From assembly GCF_905475395.1 (NCBI RefSeq), contig NC_058339.1:44835172-44899171 (forward strand): a DNA stretch of 64,000 nucleotides, written 5' to 3'. The notes under the pieces were generated by a model. The model searched no databases. It worked only from the letters and a program-made list of their open reading frames with translations, and was not told where the DNA came from. The stretch's first letter is position 1. Every line of letters begins with the position of its first letter. Both the position numbers and the translations under genes were made by a program. This DNA is from Chrysoperla carnea (lineage: Eukaryota; Arthropoda; Insecta; Neuroptera; Chrysopidae). Below are positions 1-11,379 of the stretch, piece by piece.

Positions 1-154
1 ACTAAGGGAAATCTTACAAATGGTAATATGCAACGAAATTTAAGGCAAATTTTTTCCCTTCGGGTAGGTCCGTATGTTTTCCTAAACTATATACCATATT
101 GTCAAATATTTCTATCCAATTAATAAGTTTAATGTAAAGTTCCGTAAAGTTTTA
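1..154. other. AT-rich flank, nothing recognised
   Basis: No open frame, RNA motif or repeat arm that I can match elsewhere in the window. Confidence 0.5.
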
Positions 155-640
155 ACCGACTTCAAATTCAAAAAAGGAGGTTCTCAATTCGACTGTATTT
201 TTTTTTTACCTCAAAACTTTCGACTGGGTGGCCCGATTTTGATGAATCTTTTTTTATTTGAAAGCTCGTGAGGTCCCATTTCATTTTGGTTCAGTTCTGA
301 CAATGGCATCCATGAGAAAACCATATAAATCTTAAATTTGCATTAAATATTTGCGAAAAATGGACAAATAACGCAATATCTCGCCAACCTATTTCGATTA
401 TCATTTTTAGTGGCAAATTAGTTAGTGTATTTCAGAATCACTAAAAATCACAAAATAAAAAAACTTTTAACAAAAAGAAACCGACTTCAAAAATAAAAAA
501 ATAAAAATGCACGAAAAAGTAAAAAAATAACGACAATATAATGTAGTCATAATTATTGTTATTTTTGGAGTCGGTGTCAGCCAAGTTAATTTTTCTTTTT
601 GGAGTCGGTTTTCTTTTTATTAAAAGTTTTTTTATTCAAG
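155..640 (+). repeat. Family D repeat, copy 1 (CCGACTTCAAAAA type)
   Basis: This segment begins with a CCGACTTCAAA-AAAAGGAGG head and runs through a block about a gattttgatgaatctt motif, 'ctgacaatggcatcc' and 'aatggacaaataacgcaatatc'. A second copy sits in the same orientation at 22395-22860 with many point differences. The 3' part (about 458-640) folds back on itself: AAAACTTTTAACAAAAAGAAACCGACTTC is answered by GGAGTCGGTTTTCTTTTTATTAAAAGTTTT (given here as motif landmarks, split by about 90 bases). Repeats with this head are familiar from many insect genomes. I cannot assign it to a transposon superfamily. Confidence 0.75.
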
Positions 641-2261
641 ATTGTTTTCAAGATATATATCTAGAGCACCCTGTTTATAAAATATAGATGTCTTGCATTT
701 TCCAGACTATTATACAGTAGAATACCTTCTACATATTTGCGTTGAAACTAAATTGTAAAAATAGTATAAGTAGTCTTTCCATTTAAATAAAAATCTCATT
801 ACGTTTTTTATGTCATCAAATGTTTTTATCTCGTTTAATGACATCAAAACGGTTTGTTATATAAGAATATCATGAAGTAACATAATAAAAGCATTTAAAG
901 CTGAATTTAATTGATCTATTACCAAAATATCTTCTTTTTCACAGATTTAATTGCAAGACATTAGAACCAAAAATAATTCAAATAAGAGAAACCATGGTTT
1001 GGCGTAACTACTGTCGATTTAGATGTGTCCCACAGAGAAAAACAGGCCCCTCTCTTCTATAAGATTCCACCCCTACCTGTTTTACAACAAGGAAAAAAAC
1101 TAATATTATATTTGCACAGAAACTAATTTATTCATATACAATGCATTTTTTCGATTTTTATACATTGAAAAGACGTTCTAGATTAGTGATAAATAAAATC
1201 CTTCTTACGAACTTTTATATTCGCAAATACATTGGTAAGATTGACATGTAGATTTCTTGTTTTATAGAATACTTGTTTTATTGTTTCAAGAATTTAATTT
1301 TAGCTACTTTTACTTTTTACTCATTGTATTTTACTCATTTACTCATATTATCAATCAATTGTAATATTACTTTGATCAGGATATATTTATTATGACATAA
1401 CATAAAATTTTCTTGTACTTACCTTAAATTATCTCTGTTATCTTTAACTTCTGATAACTCACTTCCACATTTTTTAAAGGAAAAAACAAAAAATTTTGAT
1501 AAAAAATTCAAATTGACAAATTATAAAAAAAATTTAGCATATTCTCAAAATTCATGGGAACCTGAATTTCCTAAGAAAGTTTTAGTTTCCTAGGTGACCT
1601 ATATGAAAATAGTCGGTTTTTGTTGTCGTATTTTGTTACCCTTTCTTTAGGTTAACGTCCCAAACAGCAAACAAATCAGAACGATAACGTGCGATTAGGA
1701 ACATAGTTTTAATATTTAAATTTGTTTTTTTTTTTACAAAATTCATAATCAAAATTAATCGAGGAAATAACAGAAAAGCAGTTATTTCTAACACATATTG
1801 AAACCACCGAAATATTTTAGCTCTTTTAGCTTTTAGCCATCTTATACTTCTTTGGCCCTGGCCTACTGAACATCTTCCTTTGACTAAGGGCTCAACTTCA
1901 TTGAAGCGCTAATCAAATAGAATATATATTGTCGCGTTGCTTAACGTCTCAATGCTGCTAAACTCTTTAGGTGCTACATAAGATTATTATTTTCTGTACA
2001 GATTCAACTGTAAGTTTTGATATAGTTTAAATAAACGAATGAAAAGTTATTATTGAAGTTGTTGTCAACATTGAATATAACACTGATACCACAGTCATTT
2101 AAAACTGATTATTCCACCAACCTGTCACTTTTTGTCTACAAGGTAAACTTTTAGTAGCTTATAAAATTTGTTAAGTAAAAATTTACATCTCTAACATGAG
2201 TCCAACAGTTTTTCTTCGCATAAAAGGAACCAAATTTTTTTTTAAATTTTAGCTCACGTAG
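641..2261. other. Gene-free AT-rich stretch
   Basis: Unique-looking sequence with homopolymer runs. I see no coding frame, splice-bounded exon or repeat shared with the rest of the window. Confidence 0.5.
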
Positions 2262-2525
2262 AGACTTTTTATACCATGCGTATATATAAACTATATCGAG
2301 ATATTCTAAGTTTAGTCCCAAGTTTGTAACGTCTAAAAATATTGATGCTACGAACAAAATATTGGTATAGGTGTTCATAAAAACATTCAATCAGTCCATT
2401 TTCGGTTGTCAGTCTGCCTGTCTGTCTGTCGAGACGATAAATCAAAAACAAAAAGAGATATCAAGTTGACATTTGTATAGCATATTTCAACAATTAACCC
2501 AGTACATTTTTAAGTTTTCACTAGT
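2262..2525 (-). repeat. Family A repeat, minus-strand copy with internal deletion
   Basis: Read on the minus strand it has the family A 3' landmarks: a cluster of GACAGACAGAC, 'acacctataccaa', 'gtagcatcaatattt', 'cttgggactaaactta' and a terminal 'catggtataaaaa'. The 5' end is the 'gtgaaaac' start near 2520. The middle of the family consensus is missing. Short open frames here (2151-2390, 2269-2451) are shadows of the repeat. Confidence 0.75.
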
Positions 2526-3054
2526 AATATATTGAATTCTGCTCGTCAAACGCAATATGTACACCACCAAACGTGCAAAAAGTGACAGGTGAAAACCCAA
2601 GATGGTTTTCCTATGATACATGTTTACGATATCGTATATTTTACCTCGGTTGTTTTTTTTTTTTACTAGAGGTATAGCATTTTTATATTTTTACTATAGT
2701 TATATTATGTTAACGATAATATTCTATTAAAGTTCAACATATTTCCAATCACCTACAGTTTACTATCATGACGATTCAATGTTATATTACTATCATATTC
2801 TATCTATCATCAATGTATAGTTTAATAACTTTTTATATTCAATGTGTCTGCCTGTCTATGTATCAGTAAGCAGACACTACAGAGCTGTTTTAAAAATATT
2901 AAACTTATTCGATTTCCAAAACAATTCTTAAGAGATGTAAAAGTTTTCTATTAATTTAGTTAGTCTTCTCCAAAAATCTTTCTTTAAGAAATACTCTCCA
3001 AAAGGATAAAACTGGATAACAACCATGGAAATAAAATTCTTTAAAATAATGTTT
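2526..3054. other. Gene-free stretch
   Basis: No recognisable gene or repeat arm. It contains a poly-T tract near 2650. Confidence 0.45.
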
Positions 3055-3300
3055 ATACAATGCGCCGTATTTAAAATGAAGACACCGTCATATTTTTGTT
3101 ATTTGAAATTTTTCTCAGTCATACAAGGTGGAGGATACTTAACACATTATTTAAGATACTTAACCAAAATCGGAACTTTAATCTGAGCCTACTACAAACT
3201 GACAAATAGGTCCGATTCTTAATATTTTGCCTAGCGTCAGAGACTTTTAATTGTGGCCTAGCAATGTGTTTTTTTAGACAAAATATTTAAGTTACAGATT
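3055..3300 (+). repeat. Family B half-element, copy 1
   Basis: It matches the arm of the long foldback at 54512-55250: 'gcgccgtatttaaaatgaagacac', 'tttgaaattt', 'cagtcatacaaggtg', 'gatacttaacc', 'agcctactacaaa', 'gacaaataggtccgattc' and 'tcttaatattttgcctag'. Only one arm is present, truncated downstream of the 'gcgtcagaga' block. Confidence 0.7.
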
Positions 3301-4012
3301 TCATAAGCTTTTCTGGGTTCCGCTGAATATAGACGAAAATTATATTTTCGATTTTCATTTTCCTTGACATATATTTTCAGAATTTTTATTCTCAGAAAAT
3401 TTTTTTCAGCTAATATAATTTATCATAAAACTTATTGTGAAATGGTTACTGAAGTATCAAAAGATCAACGTAAACTCGTGGAAGGCTTGATGTTTTAAAA
3501 AATGTTGTCTATCCATTAAACAATTTTTTTTCTAAAAGGAAATCACTGACGTTTCAAGAAATATCTAGTGTGAAGTTAAGATGGTAATAAAAACGTAATC
3601 CTTTAATATAACAGCAGTAATAAATGAAATCTTTCAACTTAAAATCTTTAAATATCCATTGTAAGTGAACTGTGAATATATCTTCTATAATATGTATAAT
3701 GATAAATTATTCCCGTCAATTAACCAGCATACCAAGTGTAAGTTTCACCATAGCATCAAAGGTTCTATTTTTTGTATAAATAAATATACTTTTTAAGGCA
3801 TTTTTAAACGATGGTAGATTCTTTTTGAAACTGAATCTTGGGAGGAATTTTTTTGTCATATTCAGAGAGCTAACTTGCTTCCTTTTTTTCTAAAAATTCA
3901 TGGTCCATTTGGTACTACTTTCCTACTAATAATTAACCTATCCATGTTTTTATTATCTATAATAGCCACATCATAGGCTAGAAGAATTTAAAAAACTAAC
4001 ACAATTATGGTA
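3301..4012. other. Gene-free stretch
   Basis: AT-rich, no coding signal, no repeat that I could match within the window. Confidence 0.45.
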
Positions 4013-4240
4013 TCTTTTACGTCCTGAGCACGCTGTACTTATTTCAGCTTGATACCTTATTTCGTTTTTGAGTTATCGTGTTGCCAGACGGACTACCGGG
4101 AATGGACTAATTAGGTGATTTTATAAACACCTATACCAAAATTTTGTTCGTAGCATCAATACTTTAGGCATTACATACTTGGGACTAAACTTAGTATACC
4201 TTGATATACATTACATATACACGAGGTATAAAAATATGCA
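4013..4240 (+). repeat. Family A repeat, 5'-truncated copy
   Basis: This is the 3' third of family A, from 'cttttacgtcctgagcacg' through 'cagcttgatacctt', 'gagttatcgtg', a single GACGGAC, 'ggaatggactaattagg', 'acctataccaaaattttg' and 'cttgggactaaactta'. It ends near a degenerate 'acgaggtataaaaa'. The open frame at 4179-4385 is repeat sequence. Confidence 0.75.
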
Positions 4241-6625
4241 GCAAAATATAGAAATTTACAATCTTGGTGAGAAAAAGTCCATTACGTTTTACGTATACTA
4301 CCAAGCGGAAAGTTTTTTTTCTGTAATCCGTAATACTGCCACTTATCTGCATATTTTAAAAGAAAAATCATCGATTTTTCATTAAAATATTTTAGCTCAT
4401 GTAAGTATTTATATTCACCAAATAAGAATATTTAAAATCTTATTAGAAAAACTTACCTTTTTATTCCATTTATCAAGATTTAATGTTTCTACTTAAAGTG
4501 CTTAGCGGTGGCCATAGCACAAAAGACGTGAATTATTAATTCAGAAGTGAATTATTAACATCTTAGTTTTACAGGGTGTATCAAAAATATTGTGAGATTT
4601 TTAAAAACTGACGCAAACTAAATAAACAGGTTAATTACATTTATAACTTTATGTTTCGATATTATTCAAATAGATGTAAGAAATTCCAAAGGCTTTTTTT
4701 TTTAAATATAACCCAACTCGAGAAGTAAAACACTTCGAGAGGAATGGAATCACAGTGAAATATACTGGCTAAAACTATGAAGAGTGGAATAAACATATCT
4801 ATCTTGATCTTTTGAAAGGCATTCAACACTGTAAAAACCTTTTCAGAAGAGAAATTAAGATCAAAACTTATTTGCAAATGCTCTGAGAGGGTAATGTGGG
4901 GATTTCGACATAATTTCTCCACAGTGTAAAACTACAATTAAACGCAAACAATATATACCTACTAGGATTGCCGTATCTGTATCATCTGCAAAAGTAGCTT
5001 TAATGTTTTCATCTTTACTTGACAGATCGAGAGTATAAATTAGATACAAAATTGCTTTTCATAAATTTTCGATACTATTTATTGATTATTACCACACTCT
5101 CTGCAAGTCTGATCAAAAATTGGTGTATGGAAGGCTAACGTTAAATGTAAAAGAAAATATATTTTAAGATTCTTGTTAGACCATTTAAATTGATTGTTAG
5201 GTAATCGTTTACGTAGTGCCGTATGCATATAGTTTTATTATGTAATTCATTTGACGTAAATGATTTGAAATAAATAGAATAATTGATTACCACTAGACAT
5301 AGTACATAGTAGAAAACTCAAAGAAGTTATTTTCATATAATACATAATCCATCATTTGCATAGTCAATTTATCGTCTTTACTTTTATTTTATGAAATGGA
5401 AAGATTATCGAATGAAAATTAAGTAATAGTTCTTATTAATAATATGTATAATTAAAATATTTTACTTAAATACTATAAGCTGATTACACCCACATATAAA
5501 TCAATTCATTTTGAATAGAACTTAAAGTTGTCTTCTTATTTCACTATTTTACTCCAGACTACAGAGAATTTTTTTCTACATTAAATTACAGGAGTTATTT
5601 TTTTCTTTGCATACATTCAGTATCACGTACTGAATGTAAGTGCACAAAATCCTTACAAAAATAGACGGGGGAAGTGCCTCGATATTAAAGAAATCCGTTT
5701 TGGGTTATATCTCCATAACCATGCCCTTAAGACCTAAAATGAAGTCTTTATAGTGTAAGATCAATTTGATCTCTTTTATTAGGCTACAGTATTTTTATTT
5801 CAAAAAAATTTCCTGTAAATTTACGCCTCTTAGTAAGTTTACAAGAAGTCTATTTTCCTCAACGAATCCGTCAGTGTGTGGGAAACCCTTGCAAATCAGA
5901 ATTACAGCCCGCCAAGCGAATAATATGCTTGACATATTTTAAGAAATATTCTTAATATTTTTTGCCCACTGGTCGCTTGAATCAAATTTTTTTAACAATT
6001 TCATTTCAATTAAGTAATATATTTTATATTTGAAAAAGGGAAAAATTAAACTCAATAATTTAATAGAAGAAAAAAAAAACATATAGTAAATGTAATATAT
6101 TTTCAGTTTTTCATATAGAAATGTTTTTGGGTTAAATATCCTACCTATGGTGACCACAACACAAAACATGAACACTATAAAATTGTATATAACAGAAATG
6201 TAATAATACAACCAGATCCTTTTAGTTCCAAGTGAGAAATAACATAGATATTTCTTTAGTTTTAACTCTCTGAAAAAAGGTATCGTTTCCCCTCGAAATC
6301 GAATATATTATATGCTATGTGTTCTGATCTCTAATATTAGAGATTAGATGATAGGGTACCCAATTCCTAGGTTCATACAAAGCAAAAAGAAAAATTAACA
6401 ATAAGCTAAATTGTAGAAGAGTTTGAATTACTTTAAGCTCTTATTAGCGTTGTATAGATTCTTAAACTCAATTCTTAAGTCATTTATTTTTGGAAATATT
6501 TCTAAAAAATTCAAGTTTTCAAGTAAGACAAAGTGCAATGATAAGCAAATAAAAGCCAAATGTCAATTAAGAATTCATAACACCATGTAGGGACAAGTGA
6601 ACCAATATATATTATACCTTTCCGT
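4241..6625. other. Gene-free stretch
   Basis: About 2.4 kb of AT-rich sequence. The small open frames at 4662-4922, 4861-5049 and 5939-6211 on the minus strand have no domain or splice context and low-complexity Phe/Ile/Lys composition. I see no gene. Confidence 0.5.
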
Positions 6626-6745
6626 CTTATAGTTGAAGACGGAAGATGTGCACATAAAATCAAGAGGAGAAAAATTTCTGGAAGCAGCGGAGTTGTGGTT
6701 TTATTGAGCGTATTTACTGTACGTTTAATGGTGAGGCATAATTTT
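6626..6745 (+). pseudogene. Reverse-transcriptase relic (RTE/CR1-like non-LTR element)
   Basis: The plus strand reads IVEDGRCAHKIKRRK then ISGSSGVVVLLSVFTV in one open frame. The block 'EDGRC-x-x-x-I-K-R-R' is a hallmark of the region after the palm domain in RTE/CR1-type reverse transcriptases, where sequences like 'xSEDGRCxxEIKRRIxxA' are common. Only about 35-40 codons remain and there is no RT active site (YADD), endonuclease or tail, so this is a short dead fragment. The 108-residue minus-strand open frame at 6511-6837 is its antisense shadow. Family assignment rests on one motif recalled by eye. Confidence 0.5.
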
Positions 6746-7344
6746 TTTCGTATATGACTGATGGGGAAAAGAGTAGAGGAAGACAATAAATTTGTTATCT
6801 TTTTCTTTGTATTTTCTTTTAAGACAGGTAGGTGCAAGTAGGTACACCACCTTTCTTCCCATCTTACCGGTGCGCATGATTGATTATTGGTAATGTTGCA
6901 GATACTAAATTTTACTAAAATTTACTAATAAATACACCATAATTTGGTGGATCAGAAAGTTCTCTGAGGGTTCCAAAAGGTTATATTTACCAAAACATGT
7001 TATAGGTACTTAGACGTACGTACTGAACACGAACCACTTACTCTCACCCAACATAAATATAATAACTTGTACGTTTACTTACACATAGGTTTTAATATTA
7101 TATGTTCGTTTGATTAAAATAAAAGTCAATTTTATTAAGGATAATACCTACTGGTTCTTTTTTTTTTACTCTAATATTAAAAGGATATTTTATTTTTCAA
7201 TTTATTATTATTCAACTATCCTTAGAAGACAGTTTTTGTATCGTAGTATCAAAATAATATGAATAAAATCAGATTCCGCTTCTCCTTAGATTGATTAATA
7301 TTTTGTATTCTAAATACAAGTGAAATTTAGAAAATTTAAAAAAA
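6746..7344. other. Gene-free stretch
   Basis: Nothing beyond AT-rich sequence and a poly-T run near 7160. Confidence 0.45.
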
Positions 7345-7620
7345 CCCCGATGAATTTTTCAGGTACGGAACCCTAAATGCGCATTTAAAACATATTTAAC
7401 AACAATTTCCATTAAATTACTTTTTTACCTAAAGCCTTTTCCAAGCTGAACCAATTTTAAAGATCATCGCCATTTTTTTTTTGCCGGGTGTGGAATACTA
7501 AAGCTGTACTTGAAACATAGCTAAGAACACTCTCCATTTAATTACCTATCAAACGAAACAAAAAAAACATCAAAATCGGTTCATCCATTTAAACACCCCT
7601 TTTTTAGTTTGGGGGTTAAA
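7345..7620 (+). repeat. Dispersed repeat with 'tacggaaccctaaa' head and internal partial duplication
   Basis: It starts near 'ttttcaggtacggaaccctaaa' and ends near 'gtttgggggttaaaaatta'. Two loosely similar halves follow each other: 'ttaaaacatatttaacaac ... tccattaaattac' and 'tgaaacatagctaagaacac ... tccatttaattac', about 125 bases apart. Repeats with this head are widespread in insects. I do not see a second copy in the window. Confidence 0.45.
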
Positions 7621-8629
7621 AATTAGACTCCAAACTTGTATAGGGTCAGTCCAATCGTCAAAAGTAGCTCACTATTTTTCCGATGTTTATTATTCAGCTC
7701 TAAATTAAGTAGGGATAATGTAATTTTAAATGCAAATAATTTTATGAATATACTTTGATAGTGTTTAGTCATTTTCGAAATCAATGAATCGAGAACACAA
7801 ATATTGAAAATTTTAAATTTTAACAAATTATTACAAATATCAAAAAACCCGAGTGCGTCAAATATAGTAGTATAAATAAAAAGACAGATCCAGCAGTTTA
7901 CACAGCGGCTTTCACAGTCGGGACCAATTAAAATTCATATTTTAACTTCCAATAACTTAAAATTCTATAAATATATGATGAAAAATGGTAGATTCGTTAG
8001 ATCGGCCAATTAATAACACACAATGTGCGTTATTTTAAAGTATATTTTCCTACATATTTATTAGGTATCTTGACGGATTGTATGCGCTAGATGGATGGCC
8101 TGAAACACTTACCTATCGCTTATCAAAACTATATAAATGAATTTAAAAGTACTCAAATTCTAATCTGATGTAAAATTTATACAATTTTCCATTAAATAAT
8201 ATAAGAATTTAAATTTAAATTTACATTTACACAACCAAACAAATTTACAACTCTCGTAAAATTTGTGTGTTGTTAGTATGAAGAATACCTAACGTGTTTA
8301 CAAGCCACAAATAAAAGTATAAAATGTAAATAACTTGTAAGTACTTTTATGTTATTTAAATTGAAGATAGTTGTTACTAAATTAAATACCAAATACAATT
8401 TAAACAAATGTTGTGAAATTGTTAAAGTTTTTAAATCATTTTATTAGTTAATATGGAAGTATTCATGATATAAATAATAATTAGACGCGGAAAATTCGTT
8501 AAAAGCTTTTAAAAGAGCAACAAAGCCTTTTAAGCCTTGACTTTAAATAATTTGAAAAACGTGCCTTTAATATCAGTATATGCGACAAAAATGATACAAC
8601 CTTCAATAGCATAAAATCGTTAAGAAAAC
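7621..8629. other. Gene-free stretch
   Basis: AT-rich. The 67-residue minus frame at 7623-7826 lacks any recognisable feature. Confidence 0.45.
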
Positions 8630-8917
8630 TTCATTAGGTTATATTGGCTGCCCACGAAGGATACACTTAGGCTATAAAGCCTATTGTGATACCATATATG
8701 AGTTTTACCACCTTTTCCGCTGTTAATTTCATTTATCAGCTCCTCAGTTTCAGAGGCTGAGTGCACCTCCTTCATGCATATACCATGCACTACACCAGCC
8801 CACCACAACTGTTCATTAAATAATTTTTGTTGTGACGGCGGGAATCGAACCCGCTACCTTGGGCATATCGCTGATGGAATTGGTTACAACTTAACCAACT
8901 GAGTTACCAGGGCAACG
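8630..8917 (-). mobile_element. SINE-1, full-length-like copy (tRNA-derived)
   Basis: On the minus strand it opens at about 8917 with a tRNA-like head, GCCCTGGTAACTCAGTTGG (A box region). A canonical B box, GGTTCGATTCC, follows within about 8845-8855. After a short AT-rich spacer comes a non-tRNA body with 'catgcatgaaggaggtgcac', 'ctctgaaactgaggagctg' and 'ataaatgaaatt'. The 3' end is 'ctatagcctaagtgtatcc...gtgggcagccaatataacc'. Other copies lie at 14888-15125, 40014-40212 and 59884-59945. The internal Pol III boxes identify it as a SINE, not a functional tRNA gene, because the acceptor stem is not complementary. Confidence 0.85.
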
Positions 8918-10904
8918 GTATGTTATTTTACAACCGTCAAAAAAAAAACAAGAAGAACGAGAATAAGTAACACCATTAACAGTTCAACACCATGAAGTAC
9001 CTAAATTAAGTTTATCTACGTCCGTGAGATAAGAACTGCTTAATCCACGGATTTCACGTCGATAAATAGTATATTACCGCATGCATTTTCAAACAATCAA
9101 ATTAGCCAACTTTTTGTCAAAATCTAAGCTAATAACAAGTTACTAAAGTAACTTTTTTAATCTTCTAGTTTTCTCAATAACTCATGGCACAAATGAATAA
9201 CGATAATTTTGTACGATATATGTGTGATAACGCATTATTAACGCATTAATCAAGTACTTCTGCGGTTACTCGTGTTACACACTCGTAGTGCATATCCGCA
9301 TGCGTATGTTAATAATGCTCTTACTCCACTTGTATGTGTGGTTTAGTAATGAGACCTATATCAAAATCGTTTTTAACTTTTTTGTCGTTTAAGTAGTATT
9401 GTCGTTTAATTGATAATAATTAATGGACGCTATCCTACTTCAAGCAAATTAATGCATTCCCTTATATAATAAACTTGTATTGTTTATAAATATATTTATC
9501 CAAGAAAACTAAAAAATATTTAGTTAAAATTCTTTCATATAAATGCATAACTAGGTGTATATAATTCCACTATTATATTTCGTAAACAAATAATACTTGT
9601 GAACCAATTTCTTCAAACACCATATGAGTATAAAATAATTGCATTCTCTGTATCTTTTACTTCTTCAGTAAATACAGTAGATCATCTTTAAGTTTATCTT
9701 TTTCTGTAGGTATCTGCCTACAAATGTATAAGTTTTGAAGCCGCAAGTATAAGAACATAATCCAGTCACTTAAGTGGTTCTCAAATTATATATTTATAAT
9801 GTATTTGGGATATTTAATTAAATATCATAGTTATCGTGCTGATGTATCGATTGAAATGTGTGTTCAGAAATCTGAGGCATTTTGCTCACGATCGATTTAA
9901 CACATAAATAACTTTTATTTTACAAATGGTATATGTGGTTGAAACCTTTTCTGTCTTCATACGTATCTAAAGTTTATAAGTATATTTTTTCCCGTACTTC
10001 AGAAATTGGAATAATTTCTCTCATCAGGAAAGTAAAGATGTAAGCAAAAAAATATTAAATTCGGGTTTGTTCGTATACTTTCGTAAGTTCTATAAGAGTA
10101 TAACATAAGAGTAAATTATTTCTCTGCTCTAATTTTTTTTCTGCTTTAAAACTTTCTAGTGACCGAAATTTTCAAATTTATCATTTCATACGGCCTGACG
10201 AGGTTCCACTTTACATTATTCTACTTATAATAGAAGAACACAACGTGACTTCTTTTATATGTATACGAATAATATAGCCGGGTATAGTTTTTATTCTAGA
10301 CTTGTAACAAAGACTATGATAATTTAGATAAAATTATATTTTACCACACAAATATATGCAAACTCAAATACAAGAATGAGGTTAGATATAATTTCCACAG
10401 TACGATGTGATTTTCGTGTTGAATATCAAAATATTTTTGTATACAGTATGTTTTCATGGTGGCAATTAAAATAGTGCAGTGATTTTCCTTGACAATAACA
10501 TGTAAATAAGAGAACTGAACTGATTAAAATTATGATCAAAAACAAAGCAAATCTTAATTCAAGTTATTTGAAAAAAAAATTAGATTCTCCCTAAACATGA
10601 TTCCGCAACTATTTTATAACGTTTCCACAGTTTCCTGAATTTTCTGTCATTTTCCGAATTAAAACATACTCCCATTTGATTTTAAGATGTTTTATTTTGT
10701 ATTCACTTTATAATATTACAATAAAGTGATAATATACTATACATATTATATCTGCTAATGTCCTTTAAAATAGCACATCCGATATCTATTAGCCTAGCTA
10801 GATATTTTTCCTTGAGAGGGCGATCAATTGCCTAAAATATTTTCGGTGCATATGAAAAAATAATCTTTTTTGAGTTATAAATATAAATAGATATTGAAAG
10901 TTTA
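8918..10904. other. Gene-free stretch
   Basis: About 2 kb with no coding frame over 60 codons. Around 9215-9360 there is a locally richer segment with several 'gcattaa/aacgcatt' and 'cgcatgcgta' motifs, but no clear hairpin or TIR. Confidence 0.5.
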
Positions 10905-11090
10905 AACACATTTGTATACCATGTATATATGAAATATATATAGTATATTAAGTTTAGTCCCAAGTTTGTAACGCTAAAAAATAATGATGCTAGGAAAAAA
11001 ATTTTGTCATAGGTGTCAAATCAACACTGACTATGCATGGTATTTCAACAATTACCTCAGTCAATTATTTGTTTTCACTTGTTTATTTAT
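10905..11090 (-). repeat. Family A repeat, minus-strand deletion derivative
   Basis: Read on the minus strand it starts with 'aacaagtgaaaacaaataattgactgag' (landmark), then 'gttgaaataccatgc', and jumps to the family 3' end 'cttgggactaaactta' and 'acatggtatac'. Both family ends are present but about 350 bases of the interior are gone. Confidence 0.75.
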
Positions 11091-11327
11091 AAAAACTAAA
11101 TTTAATCGATTTTAATTTTACATATGTATGTAATTTTAAATAATATTCTCATTTAAATATTTGCTGTTCAGTTACTTGCTTCTGGTAGAAACCTTTGATT
11201 TTTCTAGGGTGGACAATGAACTGCATAGTGTGAGCATTGCCCATCCTTGATTATCCTTAGCTGCGCCAATGCTGACAATGACAACTAACAAATAAAATTA
11301 AATGTTCTAATTCATATTTCTTGTTCA

Positions 11328-11337
11328 TTTATTTATT
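11328..11337 (-). terminator. Poly(A) signal of the hydrolase gene
   Basis: On the minus strand two overlapping AATAAA hexamers lie 43-52 bases downstream of the TGA stop at 11380. This is a normal distance for an insect 3' UTR. The cleavage site was not located. Confidence 0.55.
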
Positions 11338-11379
11338 CAAACATACATTTGAATTATATTCGATCAATGACTTAAATAA

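Noticed and set aside
6511..6837. 108-residue minus-strand open frame
   Set aside because: It is antisense to the RT relic at 6626-6745 and has no splice or domain support.
8827..8916. tRNA gene at the SINE-1 head (likewise 40014-40090, 36385-36455, 49618-49695, 33360-33405)
   Set aside because: A and B boxes are present but acceptor stems do not pair and repeat bodies follow, so these are SINE heads, not tRNA genes.
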